Shown piece after piece: positions 56,745 to 64,000 of a DNA stretch of 64,000 nucleotides. The stretch spans positions 1-64,000 of the forward strand of contig CAMAVM010000002.1 in the NCBI GenBank assembly GCA_945861705.1, given 5' to 3'. Numbering within the stretch: the stretch's first letter is position 1; every line of letters begins with the position of its first letter. The notes beneath the pieces are model-generated. The model saw only the letters and a list, made by a program, of their open reading frames with translations, was not told the origin of the DNA and did not search any database. A program made the position numbers and the translations under genes. The DNA is from Methylomagnum ishizawai. Its GTDB lineage: Bacteria > Pseudomonadota > Gammaproteobacteria > Methylococcales > Methylomonadaceae.

Positions 56745-58241
56745 ATGACCCCCGAACAATTCAACACCTACGCCAGACAGGGCTACAACCGCATCCCAGT
56801 TTGCCGAGAAGTGCTGGCTGATTTAGATACGCCCCTAAGCGCGTACCTAAAACTGGCCGATGGCCCGTATTCTTATCTGTTTGAATCTGTCCACGGCGGC
56901 GAACAATGGGGTAGATATTCGATTATTGGTTTGCCTTGTAAGACTTTGGTTAAGGTTAATGGCAATGAAATCCGGCTGGAAAAAGACGGCGAGGTACTTG
57001 AAAGCGTAACCCATGATAATCCTTTAATCTGGATTGAAGACTTCAAAGAGCGCTATAAAGTGCCGGATATTGATGAATTGCCGCGTTTTAGCGGTGGCTT
57101 GGTCGGTTATTTTGGCTATGAAACCATTGCTTATATCGAGCCGCGTTTACGTGTCGATAAGCCTGATCCTTTAGGTTGCCCGGATATTTTGCTGATGGTG
57201 TCGGAAGAAATCTTGGTGTTCGACAACCTGTCCGGCAAAATGCTATTGCTTACCCATGCCGATCCAGCAGAAGACAACGCCTATAATCTCGCCGTAACGC
57301 GCTTGAACAATCTGGCAAAAAAGCTGCGTGAGATGAAAGCCGAGCCAGCCAAGCACACCAATCCTGCCAAAGTGCGGGAATCGGATTTTGTCTCCGGTTT
57401 TACGGAAGATGGCTATAAAAATGCGGTGCTAAAAGCCAAGGATTACATCACCGATGGCGATATTATGCAGGTGGTGTTATCCCAGCGCATGTCCATCCCA
57501 TATAGTGCGCCGCCGCTGGATTTATACCGCGCCTTACGTTGCCTAAACCCGTCGCCGTATATGTTTTTCCTTAATTTGGGCGATTTCCACATTGCAGGTT
57601 CTTCGCCAGAAATTCTGGTTAGGTTGGAAGATGACCAGATTACCGTCAGACCGATTGCCGGTACGCGCCGTCGAGGTGCAACACCGGAACTGGATCTGGA
57701 ACTGGAACAAGAGTTACTGGCTGATCCCAAAGAACTCGCCGAACATCTTATGCTGATCGACTTAGGCCGTAACGATACCGGACGCGTGGCTGAAATTGGC
57801 ACCGTGGAATTGACCGATAAGATGATCGTCGAACGTTATTCGCACGTTATGCACATTGTGTCCAATGTCACGGGACAATTGCAGTCAGGCAAGAATGCGT
57901 TCGATGTGCTGGCGGCGACGTTTCCGGCGGGCACCGTCAGCGGCGCACCTAAAATACGCGCGATGGAAATTATCAATGAGCTCGAACCCGTCAAGCGCGG
58001 GGTGTATTCCGGTGCTGTTGGCTATATTTCATGGTCAGGCAACCTTGATACCGCGATTGCGATCAGGACTGCGGTTATCAAGGACAATAGGCTACATATT
58101 CAAGCAGGGGCGGGCATCGTGTATGATTCTATTCCCCAAAGCGAATGGGATGAAACCATGAACAAAGGCCGCGCCGTGTTCCGTGCCGTCAGCATGGCGG
58201 AAGCAGGGCTTGATAGCGAACAACAGGGAGGGCAAGCATGA
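56745..58241 (+). CDS. trpE: Anthranilate synthase component I
   Basis: A 498-residue chorismate-utilising enzyme that makes anthranilate with TrpG. Landmarks are [20 protein letters not shown] and RYSIIG near the N-terminus (the feedback region), [57 protein letters not shown] and [20 protein letters not shown] with [11 protein letters not shown] near the end. The gene ends in ATGA with trpG. No leader peptide or attenuator was found in the 25 bases before it. Confidence 0.97.
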   Translation: MTPEQFNTYARQGYNRIPVCREVLADLDTPLSAYLKLADGPYSYLFESVHGGEQWGRYSIIGLPCKTLVKVNGNEIRLEKDGEVLESVTHDNPLIWIEDFKERYKVPDIDELPRFSGGLVGYFGYETIAYIEPRLRVDKPDPLGCPDILLMVSEEILVFDNLSGKMLLLTHADPAEDNAYNLAVTRLNNLAKKLREMKAEPAKHTNPAKVRESDFVSGFTEDGYKNAVLKAKDYITDGDIMQVVLSQRMSIPYSAPPLDLYRALRCLNPSPYMFFLNLGDFHIAGSSPEILVRLEDDQITVRPIAGTRRRGATPELDLELEQELLADPKELAEHLMLIDLGRNDTGRVAEIGTVELTDKMIVERYSHVMHIVSNVTGQLQSGKNAFDVLAATFPAGTVSGAPKIRAMEIINELEPVKRGVYSGAVGYISWSGNLDTAIAIRTAVIKDNRLHIQAGAGIVYDSIPQSEWDETMNKGRAVFRAVSMAEAGLDSEQQGGQA

Positions 58242-58828
58242 GCGCAGTCAACGTAGTGATGATCGACAATTACGATTCTTTCACCTACAACCTCGTGCAA
58301 TATTTCGGCGAGTTAGGTGCGGATGTTACCGTCTTACGTAACGACCAAGTCAGCGTTGATGAAATTGCCGCATTAAATCCCGATAAAATCGTGATTTCCC
58401 CCGGTCCTTGTACACCGAAAGAGGCAGGTATTTCCGTAGCAGCAATCGAAAAATTTGCCGGACACATTCCTATTTTGGGCGTGTGCTTGGGACACCAAAG
58501 CATCGGCTATGCCTTCGGCGGCAACATCATCCATGCCAAAAGCATCATGCACGGTAAAACTTCACAGGTTTATCACAAGAATGAAGGCGTATTCAAAGGC
58601 TTAACTAACCCATTCACCGCAACTCGCTACCATTCCCTGGTCATCGAACAGGCAGCACTGCCCGATTGCCTGGAAATTACCGCCTGGACGCAGGACGAGC
58701 AAGGCAATATCGACGAAATCATGGGCGTTCGCCATAAAACCTTGGATATTGAAGGCGTACAATTCCATCCCGAGTCGATCTTGACGGAGCATGGTCACGA
58801 TTTGTTGAGGAATTTTTTGGAAAGATGA
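58238..58828 (+). CDS. trpG: Anthranilate synthase component II (glutamine amidotransferase)
   Basis: A 196-residue class I amidotransferase. It has [20 protein letters not shown] near the N-terminus, the nucleophile cysteine in [17 protein letters not shown] (about residue 83), and the catalytic histidine and glutamate in [14 protein letters not shown] near the C-terminus. It supplies ammonia to TrpE and may also serve p-aminobenzoate synthesis. It overlaps trpE by four bases and the next accessory gene by four bases. Confidence 0.97.
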   Translation: MSAVNVVMIDNYDSFTYNLVQYFGELGADVTVLRNDQVSVDEIAALNPDKIVISPGPCTPKEAGISVAAIEKFAGHIPILGVCLGHQSIGYAFGGNIIHAKSIMHGKTSQVYHKNEGVFKGLTNPFTATRYHSLVIEQAALPDCLEITAWTQDEQGNIDEIMGVRHKTLDIEGVQFHPESILTEHGHDLLRNFLER

Positions 58829-59022
58829 GTCCAACCGTCTTTAAGGAAGCTGGCTTTCGGTTCTTTTTCTTTTCGAGAGAAGAGCCTAGAATGCATGTCC
58901 ATATTGTTTCGGAAGACGGTGAAGCAAAGTTTTGGTTAGAGCCAGAAATTGAGCTGGCAAGAAATTACCGATACTCAAGAAAGCAGTTAAAAGTTATCGA
59001 GATTAGTGGAAGGTCATTATGA
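58825..59022 (+). CDS. DUF4160-family protein
   Basis: A 65-residue protein with the DUF4160 pattern: [20 protein letters not shown], then [20 protein letters not shown] and a C-terminal helix ending in KVIEIS. It starts inside the trpG stop codon (ATGA) and overlaps the following DUF2442 gene by four bases. DUF4160-DUF2442 pairs are frequent in bacteria and are suspected toxin-antitoxin modules, without firm proof known to me. Insertion here makes its translation coupled to trpG. Confidence 0.88.
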   Translation: MSPTVFKEAGFRFFFFSREEPRMHVHIVSEDGEAKFWLEPEIELARNYRYSRKQLKVIEISGRSL

Positions 59023-59300
59023 TGAACTCATTAGCGCATGGCAAAGACATTTCGGCAGTTGAAATAACCCATATTTCCAGTCACGGTATATGGTTATTGG
59101 CACATGAAGAAGAATTGTTTATGTCCTACGAGGATTTTCCTTGGTTTAAAAATCAGCCAGTAAGTGCCATTATCGCCGTTGAAGAAGTTTCGCAAGGGCA
59201 TTTTTATTGGCAAAAGATTGATGTTGATTTGACACTAGAAATGATTAAACACCCTGAACGGTTTCCTTTGATGGCTACCAATAAAAGACAATTACTATAA
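59019..59300 (+). CDS. DUF2442-family protein
   Basis: A 93-residue protein, partner of the preceding DUF4160 gene. It has ISAVEITHISSHGIWLLAHE, then EELFMSYEDFPWFKNQP and FYWQKIDVDLTLEMIKHPER, which is the DUF2442 outline. The first ATG (59019) overlaps the previous stop; a second ATG three bases later is also possible. It would be the second member of a two-gene module carried within the trp operon. Function is unproved. Confidence 0.88.
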   Translation: MMNSLAHGKDISAVEITHISSHGIWLLAHEEELFMSYEDFPWFKNQPVSAIIAVEEVSQGHFYWQKIDVDLTLEMIKHPERFPLMATNKRQLL

Positions 59301-59329
59301 ATAATATCAATAGGTTACTATATTTATTA

Positions 59330-59374
59330 AGTGGTATTATGTTAAACGTAGCTGGTAACATAATAGATGCCACT
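59330..59374. other. Long imperfect hairpin
   Basis: AGTGG plus TATTATGTTA (59330-59344) pairs with TAACATAATA plus CCACT (59356-59374), with a 4-base bulge (GATG). No T tract follows, so it may be a weak terminator, an mRNA-stabilising element or a repeat remnant after the DUF2442 gene. Confidence 0.5.
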
Positions 59375-59414
59375 AAACATAACGCAAATGTTTAAAACCA
59401 CAATAAATTCATAA

Positions 59415-60362
59415 ATGGAAGGCTCTAATAGACTAGAACTTCACTATTACTTTGATGACGATAGTCACCAAATAGATGCATTATTTCGCAACAAATGTGA
59501 GTCTGAGTTACTGGCATTGTTAATTGAAGCCGCTAAGATTCTGAACATTGATGCACAATTTATTACAGAAGCGCATCAAGAAGGGGGGTTTAGAGATTTT
59601 TGGAAGTTTGTTGGTGATAATTCAGCTCAGATAAATGTACTTCTGGTTTTGATCCCAATCATAATAACTACCGTCCAATTGTTTGACCGTAGTGATAAAG
59701 ACTTAGAAAAAGAACTAACTCGATTAAATATTGAAGAGAAAAAACTTAGCATTGAAAAGCTAAAGCAAGAGTTGCAGGATGGTGAACATAGCAAAGAGAC
59801 TCTTAAAGATGCTGCCAATTCAGTGAGCAGCAATCTAAAAATAATTAAAAGAAAGTCTAACTTTTATGCCCACTTAGAAAAACATCAAAAAGTTAAAAGA
59901 ATTGGGGTTATTCCGTTGGATTCAAACTGGCATCCAACTGCCGATGAAATTTCTGTCAATCGAATTGATTTTAGAAAATTTATTCTAGCCAGCAATAAAT
60001 TGAAATCTAACAAGGATGATAATGCTGTAATTGAAATAGTATCCCCTGTGTTAAAAGAAGGGTCATATAAATGGAAAGGTATATATAACGAGCTGCCGAT
60101 TAGTTTTGACATGCAGGATTCAGAATTCAAAGATGCCGTGTTGCTAGAAAAAATACCATTTCAAAATGGTTCGTTTATAAAGTGCGTTTTGATCACACAT
60201 CGTGAAATTGACGAAATTGGAGACATCAAAATAACAGGTTACTCTGTACCAGTAGTCATAGAAAAAACAGACGGTGATGTATCCTATCGAACCATACAAG
60301 GAAAGAAATATCGGCATACTCAAAAGCTCAAAGAATCTCAGACAGATCTTTATGAAGAGTAA
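59415..60362 (+). CDS. Uncharacterised protein with one membrane segment and a coiled coil
   Basis: A 315-residue protein of unknown family, AT-rich. The N-terminal domain of about 70 residues (LELHYYFDDDSHQIDALFRN at the front) is followed by a hydrophobic segment (INVLLVLIPIIITTVQLF, about residues 74-91). A predicted coiled coil rich in K, E and L lies at about residues 95-125, and a C-terminal beta-rich domain of about 150 residues follows. There is no known catalytic motif. It is separated from the DUF2442 gene by 114 bases with a hairpin. Similar layouts occur in phage-defence effectors, but nothing here proves that. Confidence 0.65.
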   Translation: MEGSNRLELHYYFDDDSHQIDALFRNKCESELLALLIEAAKILNIDAQFITEAHQEGGFRDFWKFVGDNSAQINVLLVLIPIIITTVQLFDRSDKDLEKELTRLNIEEKKLSIEKLKQELQDGEHSKETLKDAANSVSSNLKIIKRKSNFYAHLEKHQKVKRIGVIPLDSNWHPTADEISVNRIDFRKFILASNKLKSNKDDNAVIEIVSPVLKEGSYKWKGIYNELPISFDMQDSEFKDAVLLEKIPFQNGSFIKCVLITHREIDEIGDIKITGYSVPVVIEKTDGDVSYRTIQGKKYRHTQKLKESQTDLYEE

Positions 60363-60438
60363 CCTACACCTTTACTCGCTTAACGGAAAAACCTGCGTAC
60401 CGAGCATTATCCCCCTGTCCGGCAATTGAAGGATTTCA

Positions 60439-61056
60439 ATGAATAAGTTATTAGTCTTATTAAACACCCTGTTTTTAGCTGCCTGTAGCGTATTCGGCAT
60501 GCCCTCAGTCGAAGAAGCGGGTTATGACGTACTTAAGAAACACGATACCATCCAGATCAGGCAATATAAGCCGCTTTTGGCTGCACAAACGGAAGTTGAT
60601 GCGAGTTACGATGAAGCAAGTAAAAAAGCATTTCAACGCTTGTTTGATTACATTTCCGGCAACAATAAAGCCCAGCAAAAAATTGCGATGACCGCACCTG
60701 TTATTCAGGAAAAACAATCGGAAGAAATTGCTATGACTGCGCCGGTGTTTCAGGAGAAATCCGGCAAGACTTGGTTTATGTCGTTTGTCTTGCCAGCAGA
60801 TTACACCCTGGCAACCGCACCAGTACCGCTGGATTGTACGATTGTCCTCAAAGAAATACCGAGCAAGAAAGTCGCCGTCCTGAGTTATACCGGATTTCTT
60901 TCTGAGCAAGCGATTGATGAAAAAACCAGTGAATTGAAAAGTTGGCTCGATGCTAACGGTTACAAAGCCATTTCTTCGCCGCGTTCAGCAGGTTTTGATC
61001 CGCCTTGGACGTTGTCATTCCTGCGTCGCAATGAAGTACATATTGATGTAGAGTAA
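60439..61056 (+). CDS. SOUL haem-binding family lipoprotein
   Basis: A 205-residue SOUL/HEBP-family protein with a lipoprotein signal (LLVLLNTLFLAACSVFG, lipobox LAAC). SOUL blocks follow: VLKKHDTIQIRQYKPLLAAQ, YDEASKKAFQRLFDYISGNN, then KIAMTAPVIQE and a second EIAMTAPVFQE, and FVLPADYTLATAPVP. The domain ends SPRSAGFDPPWTLSFLRRNE. It probably sits in the outer or inner membrane facing the periplasm and may bind haem or another tetrapyrrole. The ATG is preceded by GAAGGATTTCA. Confidence 0.92.
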   Translation: MNKLLVLLNTLFLAACSVFGMPSVEEAGYDVLKKHDTIQIRQYKPLLAAQTEVDASYDEASKKAFQRLFDYISGNNKAQQKIAMTAPVIQEKQSEEIAMTAPVFQEKSGKTWFMSFVLPADYTLATAPVPLDCTIVLKEIPSKKVAVLSYTGFLSEQAIDEKTSELKSWLDANGYKAISSPRSAGFDPPWTLSFLRRNEVHIDVE

Positions 61057-61076
61057 TTTAAAATATTATAGAGACC

Positions 61077-61292
61077 ATGACAATAAAAGACAGTAACGGT
61101 ACTGAACTTAATGACGGCGATTCTGTACAAGTGATTAAGGATTTAAAAGTAAAAGGAACTTCCGTTACCCTTAAACGCGGAACGGTCATCAAGAATATCC
61201 GCCTGACTGACGATGAAGAATTGATTGAATGCAATGCGGATAAAGTCAAAGGGCTGATACTCAAAACCTGTTTTTTGAAGAAAGTTTCGTAA
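61077..61292 (+). CDS. PhnA-domain protein (YjdM C-terminal domain only)
   Basis: A 71-residue protein equal to the C-terminal PhnA domain of YjdM: IKDSNGTELNDGDSVQVIKD, then LKVKGTSVTLKRGTVIKNIR and a short end with LKTCFLKKV. The N-terminal zinc ribbon of full-length YjdM is absent, so this is a single small SH3-like domain. Its function is not established despite the old link to phosphonates. It starts 20 bases after the SOUL gene. Confidence 0.88.
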   Translation: MTIKDSNGTELNDGDSVQVIKDLKVKGTSVTLKRGTVIKNIRLTDDEELIECNADKVKGLILKTCFLKKVS

Positions 61293-61302
61293 AAAAAGCT
61301 GA

Positions 61303-61361
61303 ACCTTCTAAATTCCGTTCGCCCTGAGCCTGTCGAAGGGTAGGTGGGATTTAGAAGGTTA
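61303..61361 (+). repeat. GTTCG..CTGAGCCT..CGAAG repeat within palindromic arms, unit A
   Basis: The core GTTCGCCCTGAGCCTG(TCGAAGGG) at 61318-61341 lies between arms AACCTTCTAAAT (61303-61314) and ATTTAGAAGGTT (61350-61361), which are perfect inverted repeats of 12 bases. The core is a widespread dispersed bacterial repeat. Confidence 0.8.
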
Positions 61362-61377
61362 ACTCAATTGGTGAGAT

Positions 61378-61433
61378 GTGTTGTAGTCCGCCCATGCTTC
61401 GATAGGCTCAGCACGAACGGATTACAACACATT
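61378..61433 (-). repeat. GTTCG..CTGAGCCT..CGAAG repeat within palindromic arms, unit B
   Basis: The core, inverted relative to unit A, is CTTCGATAGGCTCAGCACG(AAC) at 61398-61419. The arms ATGTGTTGTAGTCCG and CGGATTACAACACAT pair over 15 bases with one G-T pair and differ completely from the arms of unit A. It lies between the PhnA-domain gene and trpD. Confidence 0.8.
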
Positions 61434-61511
61434 TCAGCTGACTTTATTAGGTCTAAACCTTATGATCGGCTTTAATAAAGCCATCATATTTTCAGTCAGA
61501 AGATAGGTTTG

Positions 61512-62558
61512 ATGAACAACGCCAAAATGGATATAAAACAAGCTCTAGCCTCCTTATTAAATAAGCGGAACCTCAGTGCCGAGCAAATGCGGGATGTGAT
61601 GCGGCAAATCATGGGCGGCGGTGCGACCGATGCTCAGATTGCTGGATTTTTGATTGCCTTACGTTGCAAAGGCGAAACTGTCGATGAAATTGCCGCCGCC
61701 GTTGAGGTGATGCGCGAACTGGCAAGCAAAGTGCCGATAACAGGCGATCATATAGTCGATACCTGCGGAACCGGTGGTGATGGCGCGAATACGTTTAACA
61801 TTTCGACGACCTGTGCTTTTGTGGTTGCCGCAGCGGATGGGCAGGTAGCCAAGCACGGCAACCGCTCGGTATCCAGCAGTTGCGGTAGCGCCGATGTGCT
61901 GGAAGCGGCGGGTGTTAACCTGGATTTATCGGCAGAACAGGTGACAGAATGCGTACGCGACATCGGAGTGGGCTTTTTATTCGCCCCCAAACATCATGGC
62001 GCAATGAAACACACCATCAATGTACGCAAGGAAATGGGCGTAAGAACGCTGTTTAACCTGCTCGGGCCCTTATCTAACCCTGCATCAGCACCTAACCAAC
62101 TGATCGGCGTTTTTTCCAAAGACTGGGTAGAGCCATTGGCGCAGGTGTTAAAAAAACTCGGCAGCCAGCATGTGTTGGTGGTCAGTGCCGACGATGACCT
62201 GGATGAGATCAGCATTGCTTCAGCCACGCATGTTGCCGAACTGAAAAATGGCATAGTTTCGACGTATACCGTAACGCCAGAGCAATTCGGTTTGCGACGG
62301 GCGAGTTTAGCTGAGTTATCAGTAACTAACGCCGCAACCAGCCTGGACATGATAAAATCTGTCTTGAATAATCAGCCCAGTGCGGCACTGGACATCGTGC
62401 TGTTAAATTCTGGTGCAGCGATTTATGCAGCGAATATCACCGACACCTTTGTTGATGGAATTAACAAAGCTCGTGAAGCCATTGCCAGCGGTGCGGCCTT
62501 ATCAAAGCTGGAAGCGCTGATTCAATATTCCACAAAAATAACACAACAAAAACAATGA
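61512..62558 (+). CDS. trpD: Anthranilate phosphoribosyltransferase
   Basis: A 348-residue enzyme that joins anthranilate to phosphoribosyl pyrophosphate in tryptophan synthesis. It has the [20 protein letters not shown] helix pair, the PRPP-binding [17 protein letters not shown] (about residues 80-96), [20 protein letters not shown], and [20 protein letters not shown] then [18 protein letters not shown] at 61512 is chosen; a TTG directly before it is less likely. It lacks a close upstream partner because accessory genes separate it from trpG. Its end overlaps trpC by four bases. Confidence 0.97.
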   Translation: MNNAKMDIKQALASLLNKRNLSAEQMRDVMRQIMGGGATDAQIAGFLIALRCKGETVDEIAAAVEVMRELASKVPITGDHIVDTCGTGGDGANTFNISTTCAFVVAAADGQVAKHGNRSVSSSCGSADVLEAAGVNLDLSAEQVTECVRDIGVGFLFAPKHHGAMKHTINVRKEMGVRTLFNLLGPLSNPASAPNQLIGVFSKDWVEPLAQVLKKLGSQHVLVVSADDDLDEISIASATHVAELKNGIVSTYTVTPEQFGLRRASLAELSVTNAATSLDMIKSVLNNQPSAALDIVLLNSGAAIYAANITDTFVDGINKAREAIASGAALSKLEALIQYSTKITQQKQ

Positions 62559-63355
62559 CCGACACCCCAGACATTTTAAAAAAAATCCTAGCTAAAAAAG
62601 TCGAAGAAGTTGCCAATCGCAAACAGCGCATGAGCATTGCCGATCTTGAAGAGATTGCCCAAGGCGTTGAAAGGCCGCGTGGATTTTATAAAGCTTTGCA
62701 GCATAAAGTTGGTACAAAAAAACCTGCGGTTATCGCTGAAATCAAAAAAGCATCACCCAGCCAAGGCGTGATTCGGGAAAATTTTGAACCTATCACTATC
62801 GGTTTAGATTATGCCATGAACGGTGCAACCTGCTTATCAGTACTGACTGATAAAGAATTTTTTCAAGGTGCCGAGGCTTATTTACAAATGGTGCGACAAC
62901 GTTGCCCCTTGCCGGTCATCCGCAAAGATTTCATGATTGATCCATACCAAATCTATGAAACCCGTGCCTTGGGAGCGGACTGTATTTTGTTGATTGTTGC
63001 TGCTTTGGGTGATGGGCAAATGCAAGAATTGTCCGATACTGCGACCAAGCTGGGCATGGATGTGTTGGTTGAATCGCATGACGTAGCAGAACTGGAACGT
63101 GCCTTGGCATTGGATACTAAACTGATGGGAATAAACAACCGCAATCTGCGTACGTTTGAAACGTCCTTGCAAACGACGTTAGACCTTAAGGTAATGATTC
63201 CGTCTGATCGAATCATCATTACCGAAAGCGGCATCCATACCCAAAAGGATGTCCAACTGATGCTGGATAACGAGATTTACGCCTTTTTGGTGGGTGAGAC
63301 TTTTATGCGGGCAGAAAGTCCAGGGCAAAAAATGCGCGAGTTGTTTTCTTTATAA
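62555..63355 (+). CDS. trpC: Indole-3-glycerol phosphate synthase
   Basis: A 266-residue TIM-barrel enzyme, monofunctional (no fused TrpF). Landmarks are [86 protein letters not shown] and [12 protein letters not shown]. It closes the indole ring before tryptophan synthase, which is not in the window. It is translationally coupled to trpD by ATGA. Confidence 0.97.
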   Translation: MTDTPDILKKILAKKVEEVANRKQRMSIADLEEIAQGVERPRGFYKALQHKVGTKKPAVIAEIKKASPSQGVIRENFEPITIGLDYAMNGATCLSVLTDKEFFQGAEAYLQMVRQRCPLPVIRKDFMIDPYQIYETRALGADCILLIVAALGDGQMQELSDTATKLGMDVLVESHDVAELERALALDTKLMGINNRNLRTFETSLQTTLDLKVMIPSDRIIITESGIHTQKDVQLMLDNEIYAFLVGETFMRAESPGQKMRELFSL

Positions 63356-63416
63356 GCTTATTTTCATCCAGAATGTTGGTAACCTACTCACATAACAATC
63401 ATAAACTTAACCGTAG

Positions 63417-64000
63417 ATGCACTCAGATCATCCCATAGGTGTTTTTGATTCGGGCGTAGGTGGATTGTCGGTTTTGCGCGAAATTCATCATCTGCTGCCG
63501 CGAGAAGATCTTATCTACGTCGCCGATTCCGCCCATGCGCCCTACGGCGATAAGTCCAAAGAATTTATCCTGGAACGGTCTACTGCCATCTTCGAGTTTT
63601 TTTTAAGCCATAAGGTCAAGACTGTCGTAGTAGCCTGCAATACCGCAACTGCTGCCGCCGTCAAGGAATTGCGTGGCATTTACAACTTACCAATGGTAGC
63701 GATGGAACCAGCGGTTAAGCCTGCCGCCGAACAAACCCAAACTGGCATCATCGGCGTACTGGCGACCAGCAGGACGATCAATAGCAACAATTTCCAGGTC
63801 TTGTTTGCCCGGTTTGCCGATCAGGTGCAGGTTATCCCCCAAGCCTGCCCCGGCTTGGTTGACCAAGTGGAGCAAGGCTACCTCGACAGTGCGGAAACCC
63901 GCGCACTGGTCGCCCAATATGTGCAACCGTTATTGGCGCAGAATGCCGATATTCTGGTGTTGGGCTGTACCCATTACCCGTTTTTGAAGCCGATTATCCA
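63417..64000 (+). CDS. murI: Glutamate racemase, N-terminal part (3' end outside window)
   Basis: The frame opens at ATG 63417 and stays open to the window end (194 codons). The translation starts with a short leader, then IGVFDSGVGGLSVLREIHHL, DLIYVADSAHAPYGDKSKEF, and the first catalytic cysteine in VVVACNTATAAAVKELR. It continues with VAMEPAVKPAA, and the second catalytic cysteine in LVLGCTHYPFLKP near the end of the window. It makes D-glutamate for peptidoglycan. It follows trpC by 61 bases on the same strand. Confidence 0.95.
   Translation, partial: MHSDHPIGVFDSGVGGLSVLREIHHLLPREDLIYVADSAHAPYGDKSKEFILERSTAIFEFFLSHKVKTVVVACNTATAAAVKELRGIYNLPMVAMEPAVKPAAEQTQTGIIGVLATSRTINSNNFQVLFARFADQVQVIPQACPGLVDQVEQGYLDSAETRALVAQYVQPLLAQNADILVLGCTHYPFLKPII

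Noticed and set aside
56700-56745. Possible trp leader peptide/attenuator before trpE
   Set aside because: Only 25 bases separate trpE from the preceding gene; there is no room for tandem Trp codons and alternative hairpins.

Overview
The window is a chromosomal segment of a gammaproteobacterium. The housekeeping genes (gyrB, clpB, tex, trpE/G/D/C, hemW, metA) closely resemble enterobacterial and pseudomonad orthologues. The mix of a SmbP-like metal-binding protein, a SCO/di-haem peroxidase fusion, a complete MoxR-Bat cluster and hairpin-rich dispersed repeats fits a Methylococcales-type methanotroph or a relative. That placement is inference: no rRNA or methane-oxidation gene lies in the window.

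Layout. 1-1719 is the 3' end of gyrB. 1744-4918 is an AT-rich DpnII-type restriction-modification island (two GATC methylases, the nuclease and one unknown gene). 5160-6729 holds two cupins, a small lipoprotein and a decayed DinD-like gene. 6795-10873 is a five-gene minus-strand run (DUF6763-like protein, P-loop ATPase, metA, guanine deaminase, AGCS symporter). 11123-15288 has a HerA-like ATPase, SmbP, a FUN14 protein and two exported or anchored unknowns. 15481-18217 is clpB with a clear sigma-32 promoter and a terminator. 18239-21460 is rsmD with two M16 peptidases. 21656-23383 is a three-gene cassette of uncharacterised proteins placed before cyoE-ybiB. 25448-27553 is an mltD-type transglycosylase broken by an in-frame amber codon. 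27620-33701 has an AI-2E transporter, a cold-shock-domain membrane protein, cobO and tex. 33843-39127 is a SWIM/SNF2 helicase divergent from a SCO1-MauG fusion. 39435-46840 is the MoxR/DUF58/DUF4381/BatA/BatB-C/BatD cluster, with a small frameshifted gene inside it. 46925-47330 is hicAB. 47383-50271 is a module with a VRR-NUC gene and a zinc-ribbon gene between two inverted copies of a hairpin-rich repeat. 50330-55680 has hemW, a two-component system, a FAH-family hydrolase and rpe. 55700-63355 is the trp region, and 63417 to the end is the start of murI.

How the genes work together. The trp genes form two translationally coupled pairs (trpE-trpG and trpD-trpC). They are split by about 2.7 kb of accessory DNA: a DUF4160/DUF2442 pair, an unknown membrane protein, a SOUL lipoprotein, a PhnA-domain protein and paired palindromic repeats. 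A nuclease-like gene also sits between rpe and trpE. Accessory DNA has therefore entered at several intergenic points of otherwise ordinary operons, and most of the biologically open questions lie there.

The most promising uncharacterised system is the overlapping three-gene cassette at 21656-23383. Next come the repeat-flanked nuclease/zinc-ribbon module and the genes inserted in the trp operon. All calls come from reading the sequence; no database search was possible.
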